A stretch of DNA of 64,000 nucleotides. Origin: Thelonectria olida (Eukaryota > Ascomycota > Sordariomycetes > Hypocreales > Nectriaceae). Positions 20,896-32,934 of the stretch are shown here, one piece after another. Positions within the stretch are counted from its first letter, which is position 1, and each line of letters opens with the position of its first letter. A model generated the notes under the pieces. That model saw only the letters and a program-made list of their open reading frames with translations, was not told the origin of the DNA and did not search any database. Location of the stretch: contig JAGPYM010000022.1 in assembly GCA_020736575.1 (NCBI GenBank), forward strand, positions 434,001-498,000. Direction: 5' to 3'. Both the position numbers and the translations under genes were made by a program.

Positions 20896-21587
20896 AAGGC
20901 GCAACAAGGTATTTGGTTAACAATACCCATTCAACTATAATTGGCGCTGATAGAGGGAATCAATACTAGTACCTAGGTAAATTGAAAGCGACACCTTCTT
21001 CTGTTGTAGGCTACTTTGGCTAGCTCAACTAATACGTTTTAGAATTAAAATAACATAGCGGAGGCTGCATCGTGGATTAGGGTGGATTGGTAAGTGCCTC
21101 TATTCGCGATGGTGAAGTTATTCTCGATGCCCATGGGACATTGGGTCCCGGGGGGAGCCAATTCCGTTGCCATTACCGCCAGCCTGCCAGCTCTTGGTGT
21201 TGTGGACCACTCTGTGTGGTACTCCGTACTGATGGAGGGATGAGGCCAAAAGCAAGTTGGGCTTAGATCACAACACCGCGTCCTCGATTACGGAAGTGTG
21301 GCGCAGTTCCGCCTGACAATACGTCTAGATATTAAAGACTGTGATTGGTGCAGAAGTGAAATGCGGTGCACATCTGTCTCTAATACTTGAGTAAGTTGGC
21401 TCTTTCGAACACCAGGTCACCCACTCGCGAAGCACGGGTACGGTTCTAACAGGTAGAGAGGGACTATATTTATTATCTCGCTCAGGGCCGTTTCTATGGG
21501 CCCATTATGTAGAATCTCATACAAACTAGGTCATACTTTTGAACTTGGAAGGCCATCTCATGGACACAGGGGTCGCTATATTGCTCC
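20896..21587. other. Intergenic, no gene recognised
   Basis: About 690 bp between the small Cys-rich gene and the 3' end of the permease gene. Confidence 0.5.
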
Positions 21588-23365
21588 TTACTGCTGAAGG
21601 ATTCTGACGTAGGCGACTGGACCTTCATACTGGTGAGTTCCGCGGAAGAAGTAGTATGCCAAAGAGAACAGTGTAACGGCGCCGTAAATCAGAATATTCC
21701 AATTCATCTCTGATGGCGTCGGGTTAGGGTTACCGGGCATGAATGCCAAGACGAAAATCACGACGAGGAAGACCTCGGAGGCGATATTTATAGCGAGACC
21801 CCACTGACCTAGGCTGAACTTAGAGCGCAGAAGCGGGGTCTTCGTCCATCGCCGCCAGATCATGCAGCCGATGGACACGATGTAGCTGGAGAGAAGTGAT
21901 GTTGTTGCTAAAGAAGTGATCGAGTTCAGTGCAACAGCGGAGCCGATGTTAATGAGGGAAAAAAGGCTTGAGATAAGGAAAGTCGTTAGAATGGCATTGA
22001 TGGGCACATCCCATCCTGCTGGTACCTTGGAGAACCAAGGGCCGAAGGGAACAGCATGGTCTCGTGCGAATGCAAATAGCTGGCGCGACGACGTGGCCAC
22101 CATGGTCAGATTGGAGAACACCGTCATGGCAACGATGAACACCGCCATCGCGGTAGCACTGCTCGCTGACTGCGTCGAGTTGTAGAAGACCTGCATGAAA
22201 GGATAGCCGGTTGGTGACGTGATCACCTCCCCAAGGTCGCCTATGCAGAAGCAAAACGTGATAACCATGATCCATCCGAAAGCGCCATTGAAGATGGTTG
22301 CCATGATCATGGAACGCGGCAGAGTACGGCTGGCATCGCGCAGCTCTTCGGACATGTGGACGGCAGCATCTGCACCCAGCAGTGGCAATATGCCCGCAAG
22401 AATGCCCACGAGGGTTGAGCCTCCCAGGCTGCCCCAACCTCCGCCATCACTAAACTCGGTGAAGACAGCCTTGGCGTCGGCTCTGGGCGAGAGAACCCAG
22501 AGAGCGACAAGGATGCCAAAAAAGCCGAAGATGTGAATGATGAGGACTAGAGCCTCAATCAATGGCAGCTTTCTGGCCAGGACAGTGTTGAAGAGCACCG
22601 AGAACGCAGCAACGGCCACAGTGAGTAGCGTGCCATGCCAGGCCTCGGGGACATAGTTGGGGTAGTTCAGGACGACGAGGCCTTGGATTTGCGTGCCAGC
22701 AATGAACGCCGAGGAGGCACAGGACGTCTGCCAGCCGAGCACACACATCCACCCCATGAGGTAGCTGATGAACTTCTGGTACTGTGGCGGCGCGAATTCA
22801 GATACCCAGTGATATTGTCCTCCAGTTGTGGGAGCCCTGTAGAATGTTTGGGGTCAGTAATTTGGCGACGCATGTCCTGAGAGGGCTGTTTTCAGATTGG
22901 GCACTACTCACATTGAAGCCATCTCGGCCATCGATGAATTCACCAAAAGGAAGCCCACCCAGCAGATAAAAAACATCCAGATCAAACCGGCGGTGCCGCC
23001 GTTGATAAGTCCGATAGTAGCGACACTTTGAGCAACAGGCTTAGTTAATTGACCAACAGCCATGACGCGCGGAGGGTTTCATCAGCATAATTTACCTCAG
23101 AGAGAACTCCCACGACGCCATTAGAATCATGGAAAAGCCAAAGATGGACAGGAAGCGAAAATTTCTCTGTGCGATGTCGCGTCAACAAAACTCAACAGGA
23201 CAAATGTCAACAGTTGCTGGCACAAACCCTCATTTCCTGGACCTTGCCCATGCGGTACATGTCCGCGCGGTCGGCCGCGTTTCCTCTCTTCTCATCGATG
23301 GCATCGTCATTGTGGCATATGGCGGCATCGTGGACGTCGAGGGATTCCTTATCGCCAATTGACAT
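21588..23365 (-). CDS. APC-family amino acid / GABA / choline permease
   Basis: Four exons (23365-23228, 23166-23096, 23025-22912, 22836-21588) with introns of 61, 70 and 75 bp join in phase to a 523-residue transporter. Landmarks are MGKVQEM in the N-terminal tail, a first helix region SMILMASWEF, GLINGGTAGLIW, the strongly conserved PTTGGQYHWVSEFAP, and later GADAAVHMSEELRDAS and SSRQLFAFARDHAVPF. Together these are diagnostic of fungal APC permeases of the GABA/choline (UGA4/HNM1-like) group. About 12 transmembrane helices are expected, at the plasma or vacuolar membrane. Substrate cannot be decided from sequence. The start is the first ATG, MSIGDKES. The gene looks intact. Confidence 0.9.
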
Positions 23366-24186
23366 TTTAGCAGTGTTTCCTAGTCCCTCTGGCGGCACTG
23401 GATTCACCAGAAAAGAAAGAAAGAAAGGGAGGAGAGAGATGTGAAAATAAAGCTATAGCTGGCTTCGCATGGGTAATGCAGGAACAGGAATGCGTGCGGT
23501 AACATGCATGGCCGGACGGTCACGACGAAGAGGAGAAATACCCAAGTACCCGTGTTGTGTCCAAACATTGCAACAGGATCAGTGATAGCGGCAACCTGGT
23601 GTGGGATTGAATCACACATCTGACACATCAGCTCGAGTCCCCTCCAATGTGGCTTGGCGTGCGGCGTGTTGGTCCTGATCCAACCTCTGTCCCGTGCTGT
23701 GCCGCAGGCTGCGCAGGGGCTCACACTCCTCCTACTATGTGGCTTCCGGCCAGGAATGGACTTGTTCGGATCATGGGAAAATGCTGAAATGAGTCTTTCA
23801 ACCCGAGTCCAGGGTGTGAAGGGTTTTTGCTTTTGTGATCCTGAATGCAACGAACCCGGCCAGGCTTCGCCACCAACGTGCATATGATCTGCACTTGGTA
23901 AGGGGCAAAACCTTTCGTTCCGCAACATCTTACCGCCTAGGCTCTTGTGCAACATGATACTGGAGGCCAGATATGCCGTGGCGTCATCTTGAAGCCTGAC
24001 TGAACACACGCCCGTCCATGGGCGTCGGACCTTTCACTACGTCAAGCTGATGCCGTAGATGAGCTACGCCGCAAATGTGCAACAGAGCGATTAATAGTTA
24101 TTCTTGCCTCTTGAGAACGTCTGTTCCGCGTTTTTTTTTCAGTCGTGCAATGCTGTCAACACTCGCCTCTCTCGAGCCGGACCTAC
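23366..24186. other. Divergent promoter region
   Basis: 820 bp between the permease gene (minus) and the rhodopsin-domain gene (plus). ORFs here are short or lack domains. A T-run (24130-24139) precedes the receptor start. Confidence 0.5.
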
Positions 24187-25575
24187 ATGTCTCCCATACC
24201 CATGGATCCAGAAACCTCGAATGATGGTTTGCCTCGGTTCTCGCCTGTTGCGTTCAACGACCATGCCGGACAGTTGTGGATCGTAACAATCTTGTCGCTG
24301 ATCTACAGCTCGCTTGTGGCTATGGCAAGGGCGTACATCAAGTACCAGATGTTCGGTTTCGATGACATCCTGATTTCTTTAGCAATGGTAAGGAAGCTGA
24401 TCTCACCTGGATGGCATTCGGTATCAAAATTGATGAAGTAATGATTACCTAGGTCCTACATTTAGCTCAATCGATCGCTGTGTTTATTGGCTTGAATAAT
24501 GGCCTGGGCAAGTTTAACTCTATTACGCCAACGGAACAATGGGCGACATCTTCAAAAGTAAGCCTCCGAGCACAGCCATTACTTTCATCAGTTAACAAGT
24601 CTACTGCCAGTCCACTCTCGCAGCCGTTATTCTCTGCCTTCTGGCCCTGAGCCTCGCCAAATGCTCTGTCCTCGCCCTCATCCTACGCATCATTGGCTCC
24701 AGGCCAGGAAAGAGTAAACCATTCTGCATCGGACTGATTGTGCTCAGTGCGGCATGGGGTGTCGGCTCCTGCGTGGCATTCCTAGTCAACTGCCGCGCCG
24801 ATGCATTATTGGCTCTGACTAATGTCACGCAATGTCCCAACCAGGTGCGGAGGAAACGCGTCTAACTCTTGGAGCCTCATCATCAGATGCCTAACCAGAG
24901 AATTCATTATAGGATACACGTTGGGCCGTGATCACGGCGATTGACATCTTCACCGAGTTCCTTACCTGGCTCCTCGTTGTGCAACTGTCCTGGACCGTCA
25001 ATATGTCATCCACCCGCAAGTGTCAGGTTGTCATGGCCTTCTCATTCCGCATACCGCTCATCGCCCTCTCAGCCATTCATCTGGCGTATTTCGGCAAATA
25101 CCCAGGCTCCGCTGAGCCTCAATTTGCCGTCACAAACAGTCTGCTCGTTCAACAGGCCATGATTGCTTGGTCCCTCGTTTCTGCCACTGTGCCAAATCTG
25201 AGGAACTTCTTGAAATCATTCTCCATAGGCATGGGCTTTCCACTCGCCTCCAACCTCACCACGTACGGATCAAGTAATGTGTACGCCCTTCAGTCACTTC
25301 AGAACCATCGTCCCAAAGCTACCTCATCCGCAGCAGCGGCAACTGAAGTAGCATCGACGCCCGTTTCGGTCCATAATTACTCTGAAAGCGAGCCCCGTGG
25401 TGGACCGCACAACTGGAGGCTGGACCAGGTCTCGAATCAAACCACGGCGGCACATTACCACGGCAGCAATAACCTGGAGGATCTATCAGAAGAAGCAGGA
25501 GACTCAAGGACTGGCAGTCAAGATATGATCATCAATAAGGAGGTGGCGTGGAATGTCACCTATGAGGATCCCTAA
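24187..25575 (+). CDS. Rhodopsin-domain integral membrane protein (Pth11-like GPCR type)
   Basis: Exons 24187-24387, 24453-24557, 24611-24844 and 24913-25575 (introns 65, 53 and 68 bp, all phase 0) give 400 residues. The first about 280 residues hold seven predicted transmembrane helices with the fungal rhodopsin-family pattern: MARAYIKYQMFGFDDILISLAM after helix 1, ILCLLALSLAKCSVLALILR, TRWAVITAIDIFTEFLTW, and SATVPNLRNFLKSF at the end of helix 7. The C-terminal tail is hydrophilic and cytoplasmic. Such proteins are receptor-like and often expand in plant- or insect-associated fungi. No CFEM domain is present. Ligand and pathway are unknown. Confidence 0.85.
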
Positions 25576-27692
25576 TAGATTAATCGCTGAGTACTAGCTT
25601 GGCAGGATTGTTCGTTGGTGGGCAACGGACTGGGTGGGATGGGACGTGTCATCGGGACGGAAGAAGCATGGGTTCATTTTCCATTTCCACTTCTAACACT
25701 TTCGGCTTCTGCCTCAGCTGTGGTAATCGAAGCCATTAACTTATCGGGAAGTCCTATTGAGCATGGGGGCAGTCTGATGAGAGTAGTCACTTCCCATGCA
25801 CCACACTTCCGCAACGGTCCTGCATACATTTGCCCATAGGATCATGTCATATTTATGCAATTCAAGGGCCCAGAGTAACCTGTAACATTAATATCACTCC
25901 ATGGTGGGTTATGTTTGGTAGCTTGCGGATACAAATTGTTGTCATTCAAGGTACGCCCACGAGTCGCAAGTTCACTCGCCATCACTATCGTGATCAAACA
26001 CTCAGTCTTCTTATTAACCCCTCCACTCTCTAACCAATCGCTAGGACCCCTCAGATGTCCTGATCTCTACCGGCACTTTACGGACGACTTTGGCGGAGAG
26101 GAAAGCTAAGTGTGGGTAGGTCGAGAGACGGACTTGCACACGGACACACACATGCAAAGGTCCAGAAAGAGCAAGAGAGGGGAGAAGGCTGGGCAGACTG
26201 TCAATTGTGACAAGTGATAGACCAGGGCTCCCGGTTGGACGCTAAATGAAGGGGGAACTGAGCTCAACATGGATGGCGCATGAGCTAAGGGGCAACTGCC
26301 AGTTCCACCTTGCAACTTTGAGCCGTGGCCTTGCTCTTTGCCGGAATACACAGCGAACCTTAGGCTGTCGACACGTGGCCCGTGCGCATTGAGGCAACTA
26401 AACCGTCCTCCACCCTGGGGAAAGCACGGACCCTAAAGAACCGGGCCTGGAATACCACGCCTGATCTACGGACGGGATGAAGAACTAGGCCAACCAACTC
26501 ACCCACCCGTTTCATCACACCCTGGTCGCCCATGGCCTTATCAAAAAGTTGCCATGTGGACCCTGAGCGTCATAGTGTAGTAATTACTGTCATCCCGTCT
26601 CCGAAATGGTCCCAGGGATGCAGCGGACCGTGCTTAAAACATCTGATTCGAGAGCCGCATCTCGCACCGTTTTGGACTTGTTGCACTTTCTGATGGCTGC
26701 CTCCGCTGTACGGGATTCACCACTGGCCTGTGCCCCGTCCAAACTCCAGGCTACAGAGCCGATCGATTGGTACCCTTTTGATGCGCACTTGGGAGATCGT
26801 CGTTATGCTAGGGTTTGACAGGCACAATCGGGCCGCTAGCGCTCTGGACAGCCGAATGACACCCAATAACAGCTGGTTAGTAGGGATTCGTCTCGCTGAG
26901 GTTAACTGAAGTAATCAGGACATACCATCTCGGTTGAAGCGTATTTCCTGTCCGGCGAGCCAACGAGGCTGGATCAATAGTCAAACATGCGGTGTGCTTC
27001 CCGTCTCTCTTACTTTGGTTGGATGCGCCTCGCCTGTTTCTGTGCCGCATGCTTGCTTTCCGTAACCCCTTCCCCTCCCTCCCTCCTCCCCCCTCCACCC
27101 GCCTCTGGGTGCGCTTTAGGCCGTGGTTTCTTGACCTCTTCGTTTCACAACCCTTGCAAAGGCCGCGTGTGTAACAGGTGCATCACAGCCAGATCGATTG
27201 CGCTTAAGCAGCATGTCGTGGTTCAAACAAGTGCTTGTGCTCGGACAACCTGCTCCGCAAATCTGTGTATTGATCTGCGAGGTGTGCATCACTCAACTAA
27301 CAAGTGCACCCCTTATTCCTAGACCGAGAGTCTGAGGCAACCAAATATTCGATCATAGCTGCGTTTTTTAGCAGGAGCGATGGTAGCGAATGCAAGCTGT
27401 CCAAATAGGAATGCCCCTCTCCATGTGACTCTCTTACTTAAGGGGTTCTCTTGATCAACCTGAACAAACCACACATACATCAATGCCGTGTGTGTGTACC
27501 ATCCCAGACTAGCTGTGTCACAGAAGCACTCAGTGAGCCCTGTCTCTGTCCGGCACTCGAGGGGCAGTATATAATACTGCCCTCGATTCCTGAATGCAAG
27601 CTGATCCCTTCAAACCAAACCACCGCTCACACGGATGTCAGCTGCCACCTTGTCTCAATCTGTACCTGGACTCTCTTCATCGCCCTCCCAAC
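25576..27692. other. Intergenic, no gene recognised
   Basis: 2.1 kb with short ORFs only; a CT-rich stretch near 27050-27110 and the leader of the next gene are the only visible structure. Confidence 0.5.
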
Positions 27693-29195
27693 ATGGGTAG
27701 CCTCACCAAGCAGTCAAGCCGGTTGTTCAATCTAAAGCTGGTCCGCAAGTACTTGTTCAAGGGCAATAATACGCACCCACGTGGCGAGAGGGGCTCACAG
27801 AGCAGCCCCGGTCAACATTCCGAACCCAAGGGTGAGGCATCAGGTGGATCAAGTTGCTGTTCAACTGAATTCCATTACGGCCGAACCGAATCAGAATCTT
27901 CTCATGAGGACTATTACCAACACCACCAAGCCCACGATGAGATCTTGGATACTTTCTTAAGGCCTAGCCCCGGAGAAAGCAATAAAGACATCAAGGCCCT
28001 CCTCCAGAAAAAGCAATACCCAGCCTTTCTATCCCCTTCTGAGATTCAATCACTAGAACCACCATCACCACCCCCAAGCAAACCGCTGCCTGAAATCCCT
28101 ACACAAGTTCGACCCCAACGAGCACCGCAACGGGTGCCCCGAGTGGTTGATGATTCTCGGGTCCCCGCGCGGAACCTCCAGAACACTCAAGCCCAGGACC
28201 GAAAGGCTGGGACGGCCCACTCGGCCTTCCCAAAGCCCATCGCTGTGCCTCCGAGGACTACCTCCCTCACAACTTCGTCGCGGTTCCCTCGGGAGACGCA
28301 CTCTCCCCAGCGACCACCTCGCCCCTATGCCACCACTGCTACACATGCTCCTCAACATATCGCTAAGTTCTATGACAAGCCGTCTAAGAAGAATGAGGAG
28401 CTTATTGAGGAATCTATTTATGAACCCCTCGGACGTTTTGCCAGGAACTCTCCTATTCAGAACTCCATTACAGACTCTCAAAGTCGGCAATTTATCTCTT
28501 CCCCCGATAATGTCATTACGCATATCGGATCCAAGGTTGCCCAGCTTTTGGCTACAAGCCCTCTAGGATCAGCTCCTTTCTTAACGCTAGTAGGGTATAA
28601 CGGGGACAAGAATACTCCCATACCCTCTCAGCTATCCTCACCAAAGGACCTTCGACCTAAAGCATCCTTAAAGACTTCCCGTACGGCCGATACTCTTGCC
28701 TGTCGACCTACTACAGCATCTCGAGAGCCCCCCCTTGCGCTCACCACTCATGGTCGTGGACCGACAAGAGCAGCTCTCGAGTCCGGTACTGGGACCAATT
28801 CCCTTGGGAATCCAATAGTAACTCCCGAGACCAGCCCCAAAACTTCACATTATCAAAGACCAGTCCATATTGGCTTAAAGACGAGTCGATCCACCAGCCA
28901 CCTTTTTGTGCCTGGCTCGGAACGTCGCCCTATGTTAACTAAGAAGTCAGCACCCAATCTTCGAATGGGAGCCAAACCTAAGCCTCTTCAACTTTCTTTA
29001 TTTCCTCAGCTTCCTCAACCGCCTGGGCCTACTCAGTTTCCTTTATTCAATGCCCCTGTGCGCTCTGACTTTGACTATGAGGGTGGGGAAAATAACAGTC
29101 GCATTGGCTTTCTCCGCATCCTTAGACGCGGAAGCAGCGACAGATGTGAAGCGAGCAAACGCAGTTCTTTGGGCTTTATGGTGGCGCCGTTCTAG
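27693..29195 (+). CDS. Disordered Pro/Ser-rich protein of unknown function
   Basis: A single exon of 500 codons from MGSLTKQSSRLFNL to the terminal GFMVAPF. An in-frame upstream start exists at 27594, but MGSL has the better context and the basic KLVRKYLF opening. The protein is largely disordered, with Pro-rich blocks (PPSPPPSKPLPEIP, RPPRPYA) that could bind SH3 domains, and many Ser/Thr-Pro sites. There is no signal peptide, membrane helix or known domain. Codon usage looks like that of the other genes and the frame is long and clean, so it is probably real. It may be a cortical or scaffold protein (speculative). Confidence 0.65.
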   Translation: MGSLTKQSSRLFNLKLVRKYLFKGNNTHPRGERGSQSSPGQHSEPKGEASGGSSCCSTEFHYGRTESESSHEDYYQHHQAHDEILDTFLRPSPGESNKDIKALLQKKQYPAFLSPSEIQSLEPPSPPPSKPLPEIPTQVRPQRAPQRVPRVVDDSRVPARNLQNTQAQDRKAGTAHSAFPKPIAVPPRTTSLTTSSRFPRETHSPQRPPRPYATTATHAPQHIAKFYDKPSKKNEELIEESIYEPLGRFARNSPIQNSITDSQSRQFISSPDNVITHIGSKVAQLLATSPLGSAPFLTLVGYNGDKNTPIPSQLSSPKDLRPKASLKTSRTADTLACRPTTASREPPLALTTHGRGPTRAALESGTGTNSLGNPIVTPETSPKTSHYQRPVHIGLKTSRSTSHLFVPGSERRPMLTKKSAPNLRMGAKPKPLQLSLFPQLPQPPGPTQFPLFNAPVRSDFDYEGGENNSRIGFLRILRRGSSDRCEASKRSSLGFMVAPF

Positions 29196-29278
29196 CACTC
29201 AATAAGCGCTAGCCACTCTTGCGACCTTTCCGGACGCAAGCCTGAACTTGGCAACATACAATTGCACCTTACTGTCAG

Positions 29279-29508
29279 ATATTGGGGGTGAATTGTACGT
29301 TGTTCCTCTTGTTCTGTCTGCCGCTTGCATGTGGGCGCTCTGGGCAATAGGGGATACTCATAAGATGCGGAAACTCGTTACAGTAACTGCATTCGTCATA
29401 TGTTTTGCGTTGTGGTTGGCGTTTGGTACTAGTTTACATAGGAAAGAAGTTGTCTCGGGCACCGCTGCATATGCCGCTGTTTTGGTGGTGTATGTCGGAA
29501 AGGCATAG
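29279..29508 (+). pseudogene. C-terminal three-helix fragment of a DUF6594-like membrane protein
   Basis: The frame from a plausible splice acceptor (CTGTCAG, ending 29278) encodes three hydrophobic helices: LYVVPLVLSAACMWALWAI, VTAFVICFALWLAF, and the characteristic GTAAYAAVLVVYVGKA ending of fungal DUF6594-type proteins. No ATG leads it and no upstream domain is visible, so it is a 3' remnant or the last exon of a gene whose other exons are not recognised. Confidence 0.45.
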
Positions 29509-30019
29509 AAGTGTGACAGCTGAAGGGTAACATGCCTGGTCAATGCCCTGCAAAGACCCAGCCTGGCAATCACGGTTTTACTAGATGGGAGCAATCGAAG
29601 TCGATTCTCCTTTCAATATTTAAACGCCGGATCTGGCTGAGAGAAATTAGGGACACCACCAGCGCTCTACGAGCAATACCTCCAACTGTATTTAGTTATA
29701 CTGTGATGTTTTGACGGTATATCGAGACAGCTTGAAACCAAAATCGGCATCATTTGTCGATGTTTGCACCCTTCGGTAGAGCGAGTAGAGTGCCTGCTTT
29801 AGAGGGTTAATAAGTCCATCCGCAAGCACGGCGATCATTAAGATTATCAATATTGAATTATATATCCCAGATACTGTAGGTCAACACACTTCGGAACATA
29901 AGAGCTAACGTCAGGCGTGACTGGGCTATTGGGTATATATGAAATTCATAACATATCGTTTGCGTCGTTCATTGAGTCAGGCTTCCTCTTATATATGGCA
30001 TAGAGTTAAAGTTTGGATG
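29509..30019. other. No gene recognised
   Basis: Transition from normal composition into the AT-rich tract. Confidence 0.45.
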
Positions 30020-31385
30020 CCATCTAATTTTAGTTCATATGGCTTTCGTGCCGACTGTTAAGTGGTGTCCGTATTTCCGACCCTTATTATGACTAGGGAG
30101 CTGCTTTTGATTACCACTAACACTGCGTCTTGAGTTCGCCTCACCTATTATTTTTAGCATAAATACAAAAGCGAAAGTGGATACTATTTAATACCTTTTT
30201 ATTTTTATTTTTTAACGTATTTAAATTAAAACGCAGCTTTAAATACTATTTTTAATATTTTTAAAACCTAAGAAGTATAAGGCCTAGCCTCCTTTTTAAC
30301 TGGAATTAGAGTTTCTAACTATATATTAAGCTTTATCATTATACTTTTTAAGTTAAAAAGAACAAGCCTAGCCCTATTAAAAGCTAATTTAATATTGTAT
30401 TTTATTATAATAGTGTCACGGCCCATGCATGACCCAACTCCCACCAAAGCGGTCTGGGACGGCAGAACCGCAGACAGCCCCACTTTTTCACGATCTTATG
30501 CAAGACACCGTCGAAGGACCGACGAGGACCGACCGACGGTCCCAACGATCCTACCCTGGACCGATCCCTCAACTTCATCGGTCCCTGGGAGAACACTCAG
30601 TATATAAACACATTCATTCAAACACATTAGATAGAACACAGCTCTTTAGCTTTCAATACAACTTGGTTACACTCATTTACTTTGAGCACATTACCAGACG
30701 TAACAACCCACTACATTGCTCAGACCTTAACGCCCTGATCTCTCTGCCAACATAAACCTAGAACCCTCTAGTCTTATCCGTTGGGAATTGACCAGATCGT
30801 TACAAATAGCTTAAAAAGTATTATAAAAGGCTAAAAAAAGCTTAATTTTTAAAATATAAATTATAAAATATTTAATTAAATATTTTACTTTTTAATTATA
30901 AGTATTTTTTAATAAAGTAAAGTCTTTAAAATTAAGGGGCTAAAGTAAATAAAATAAATAAAATAATATATAAAATATAATAAATTTTTTTTTTATATAA
31001 TATATTTTAAAGTTAGCTAAATAGTAACTTATATACCTATTAAAAGTAAAAAATAATAGTAACTATTTAATTATGTAATTATATCTTAATTAAAATATTT
31101 TAACTATTTAAAAACTATTTTATTATTAGTTTAGCTATTAGAAAATATTATAATAGCCTAATTATTTAAAAGGTTACTTTTTTAATACTAATTAATAAAA
31201 TAATATTAGCTTATATTTATAATAAATAGTTAAATTACTTAGCCTTTTATATTAATTATTAAAATTATATTAATTTAAATTTTTTATACTTTTTTAAACT
31301 TATAATAACTATTTTACTTATAATTATACTTATAAAAAGGCTAGTTATATTAAAATTATAAATATTATTTAACGTACTCCACTAC
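30020..31385. other. AT-rich, RIP-like tract (excluding the LTR at 30414-30804)
   Basis: Outside the inserted LTR this stretch is extremely AT-rich: mostly TTAA, TATA and AATA combinations with almost no C or G from 30820 to 31370, and no ORFs. This is how RIP-mutated repeats look in ascomycete genomes. The original repeat cannot be identified by eye. Confidence 0.75.
30414..30804. mobile_element. Solo LTR with perfect 5-bp target-site duplication
   Basis: A 391-bp element begins TGTCACGG and ends CGTTACA (TG...CA ends) and is flanked on both sides by AATAG. It has normal base composition, unlike the surrounding AT-rich tract, and contains a TATA box (AGTATATAAACA near 30600) as expected for an LTR promoter. 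No internal retrotransposon sequence is next to it, so it is a solo LTR left by recombination. Superfamily (Ty3 or Ty1) cannot be decided. Confidence 0.85.
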
Positions 31386-32718
31386 CGAGTGCAACAAACT
31401 AGCGAGTGCAACAAAACTTTCTCAAACTCTCATCCTTTCATCTAATCATATATTTCTCAACCACCAACCATATCACAGTTTAATAACGAGGGAAATATTC
31501 TCCTTGCTCTTCAAGCCCTTAAAAATGACCGAAAATTAAGTCTGCGACGCGCCGCAAGCATCTACGAGGTCCATTATTGGACCTTATATCGCCGACAGAA
31601 GGGCATTCTTTCTCAACGCGATACCACCCCCAAATCTCGAAAGCTATCTGATCTAGAGGAACAGATCATTATTCAGTTCATTCTCGACCTAGATTCGGGA
31701 GGGTTTCCCCCGCGACTACGTGGTGTTGAAGAAATGGCCAATCAACTACTCGCCGACCGCGACGCGTCACCTGTCGGAAAGAACTGGGCTTCCAAGTTCG
31801 TCAAACGACACTCGGAGCTTATGACGCGTTTTAATCGTAGATATGACTATCAGAGGGCCAAATGCGAAGATCAGACCATTATTCGCAAATTGGTTCAGGC
31901 TCGTGGAGAACACAATCGCGAAATACGGCATCAACCTAGCTGATATTTACAACTTCGACGAGACTGGCTTTATGATGGGCATTATTGCAAGCAGAATGGT
32001 TGTCACAGGCGCAGAAAGACGTGGAAAGGCGAAATCAGTGCAGCCTGGAAACCGGGAATGGGTTACAGTTATTCAGGCGATCAACGCTGAAGGCTGGGCG
32101 ATCGCGCCGTTCGTCGTGGTTGCGGGTCAATATCACCTCGCCAGCTGGTACCAAGAAAGCAACCTCCCGGGCGATTGGGCTATTGCGACGACTCACAATG
32201 GCTGGACCGACAATGATACGGGTCTTGAGTGGCTCAAGCACTTTGATCGACACACCAACGCCCGATCAACCGGTCGCTATCGTCTTCTGATCCTCAATGG
32301 GCACGATAGTCACCGCTCGGTCGACTTTGAGAAATATTGCCAGGATAACAATATCGTCACGCTTTGCATGCCATCTCATTCGTCTCATCTGCTCCAGCCT
32401 CTTGATGTCGGGTGCTTTGGGCCGCTCAAAAAGGCATACGGTCGAGAAATTGAGCACCTGATCAGGTGCTCGATAACCCATGTTTCAAAGACCGAGTTCT
32501 TCTCAGCCTTTTATGCCGCCCATGAAGCCGCCATGACAAGGAGTAATATTGAGGGAGGTTTCCGAGGGGCCGGGCTTGTTCCTTTGGACCCAGAAAGTGT
32601 CATATCGAAGCTTGATGTGCAGCTACGGACTCCAACGCCGGTTGAGGAGGAGGCCAGCCTCCCCGACCCTTGGGTTCCCAAGACGCCAAAGACAGTGCTT
32701 GTGGCACCAAGCCTATAG
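31386..32718 (+). pseudogene. Pogo/Fot1-type DDE transposase with one frameshift; 3'-truncated
   Basis: The element's left end shows two direct copies of CGAGTGCAACAAA (31386, 31403), typical of Fot1-like terminal sequences. Coding begins near 31479 with a pipsqueak-type HTH (ILLALQALKNDRKLSLRRAA), then a CENP-B-type HTH (VGKNWASKFVKRHSEL), then the DDE domain: YNFDETGFMMG (first Asp), LLILNGHDSHRS (second), and LLQPLDVGCFGPLK (third). An extra A in CGCAAATTGG (31885-31894) shifts the frame between the halves; without it the frame runs on. The right terminal repeat and the usual C-terminal tail are missing, and a recombinase exon abuts on the other strand. Confidence 0.8.
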
Positions 32719-32799
32719 GTATTCGTCTGTTAGCCGCCTACGGGCCCTAGGGACTTAAGAAGGGGGGGAGAAGGGGAGAGGCCGGTCGGGAGGACGCAC

Positions 32800-32934
32800 C
32801 TTCCACTCCCGCTGCTTCGCCGCGTAACTCCGCGCCGTGTTCGCCGGCTGTTCGTCCTTCTTCGCCTGGAGGCCCGCCCTCCGGGCGGCACGGGCGCGCT
32901 CGTCGGCGGCCGTGTACGAGTCGTCCGCGGTCAT
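32800..32934 (-). pseudogene. First exon of a Crypton-like tyrosine recombinase
   Basis: A minus exon of 45 codons starts MTADDSYTAADERARAARRA and ends PANTARSYAAKQREWK, directly followed by a GTGCGT donor. This N-terminal segment is typical of fungal tyrosine recombinases. A CTAACAG acceptor (ending 32727) follows after 73 bp, but the next sequence is the antisense of the transposase end rather than recombinase, so the gene is cut there. Confidence 0.5.

Noticed and set aside
23404..24009. 201-codon minus ORF beside the permease
   Set aside because: No domain, odd composition, and it occupies the divergent promoter region between two well-supported genes.
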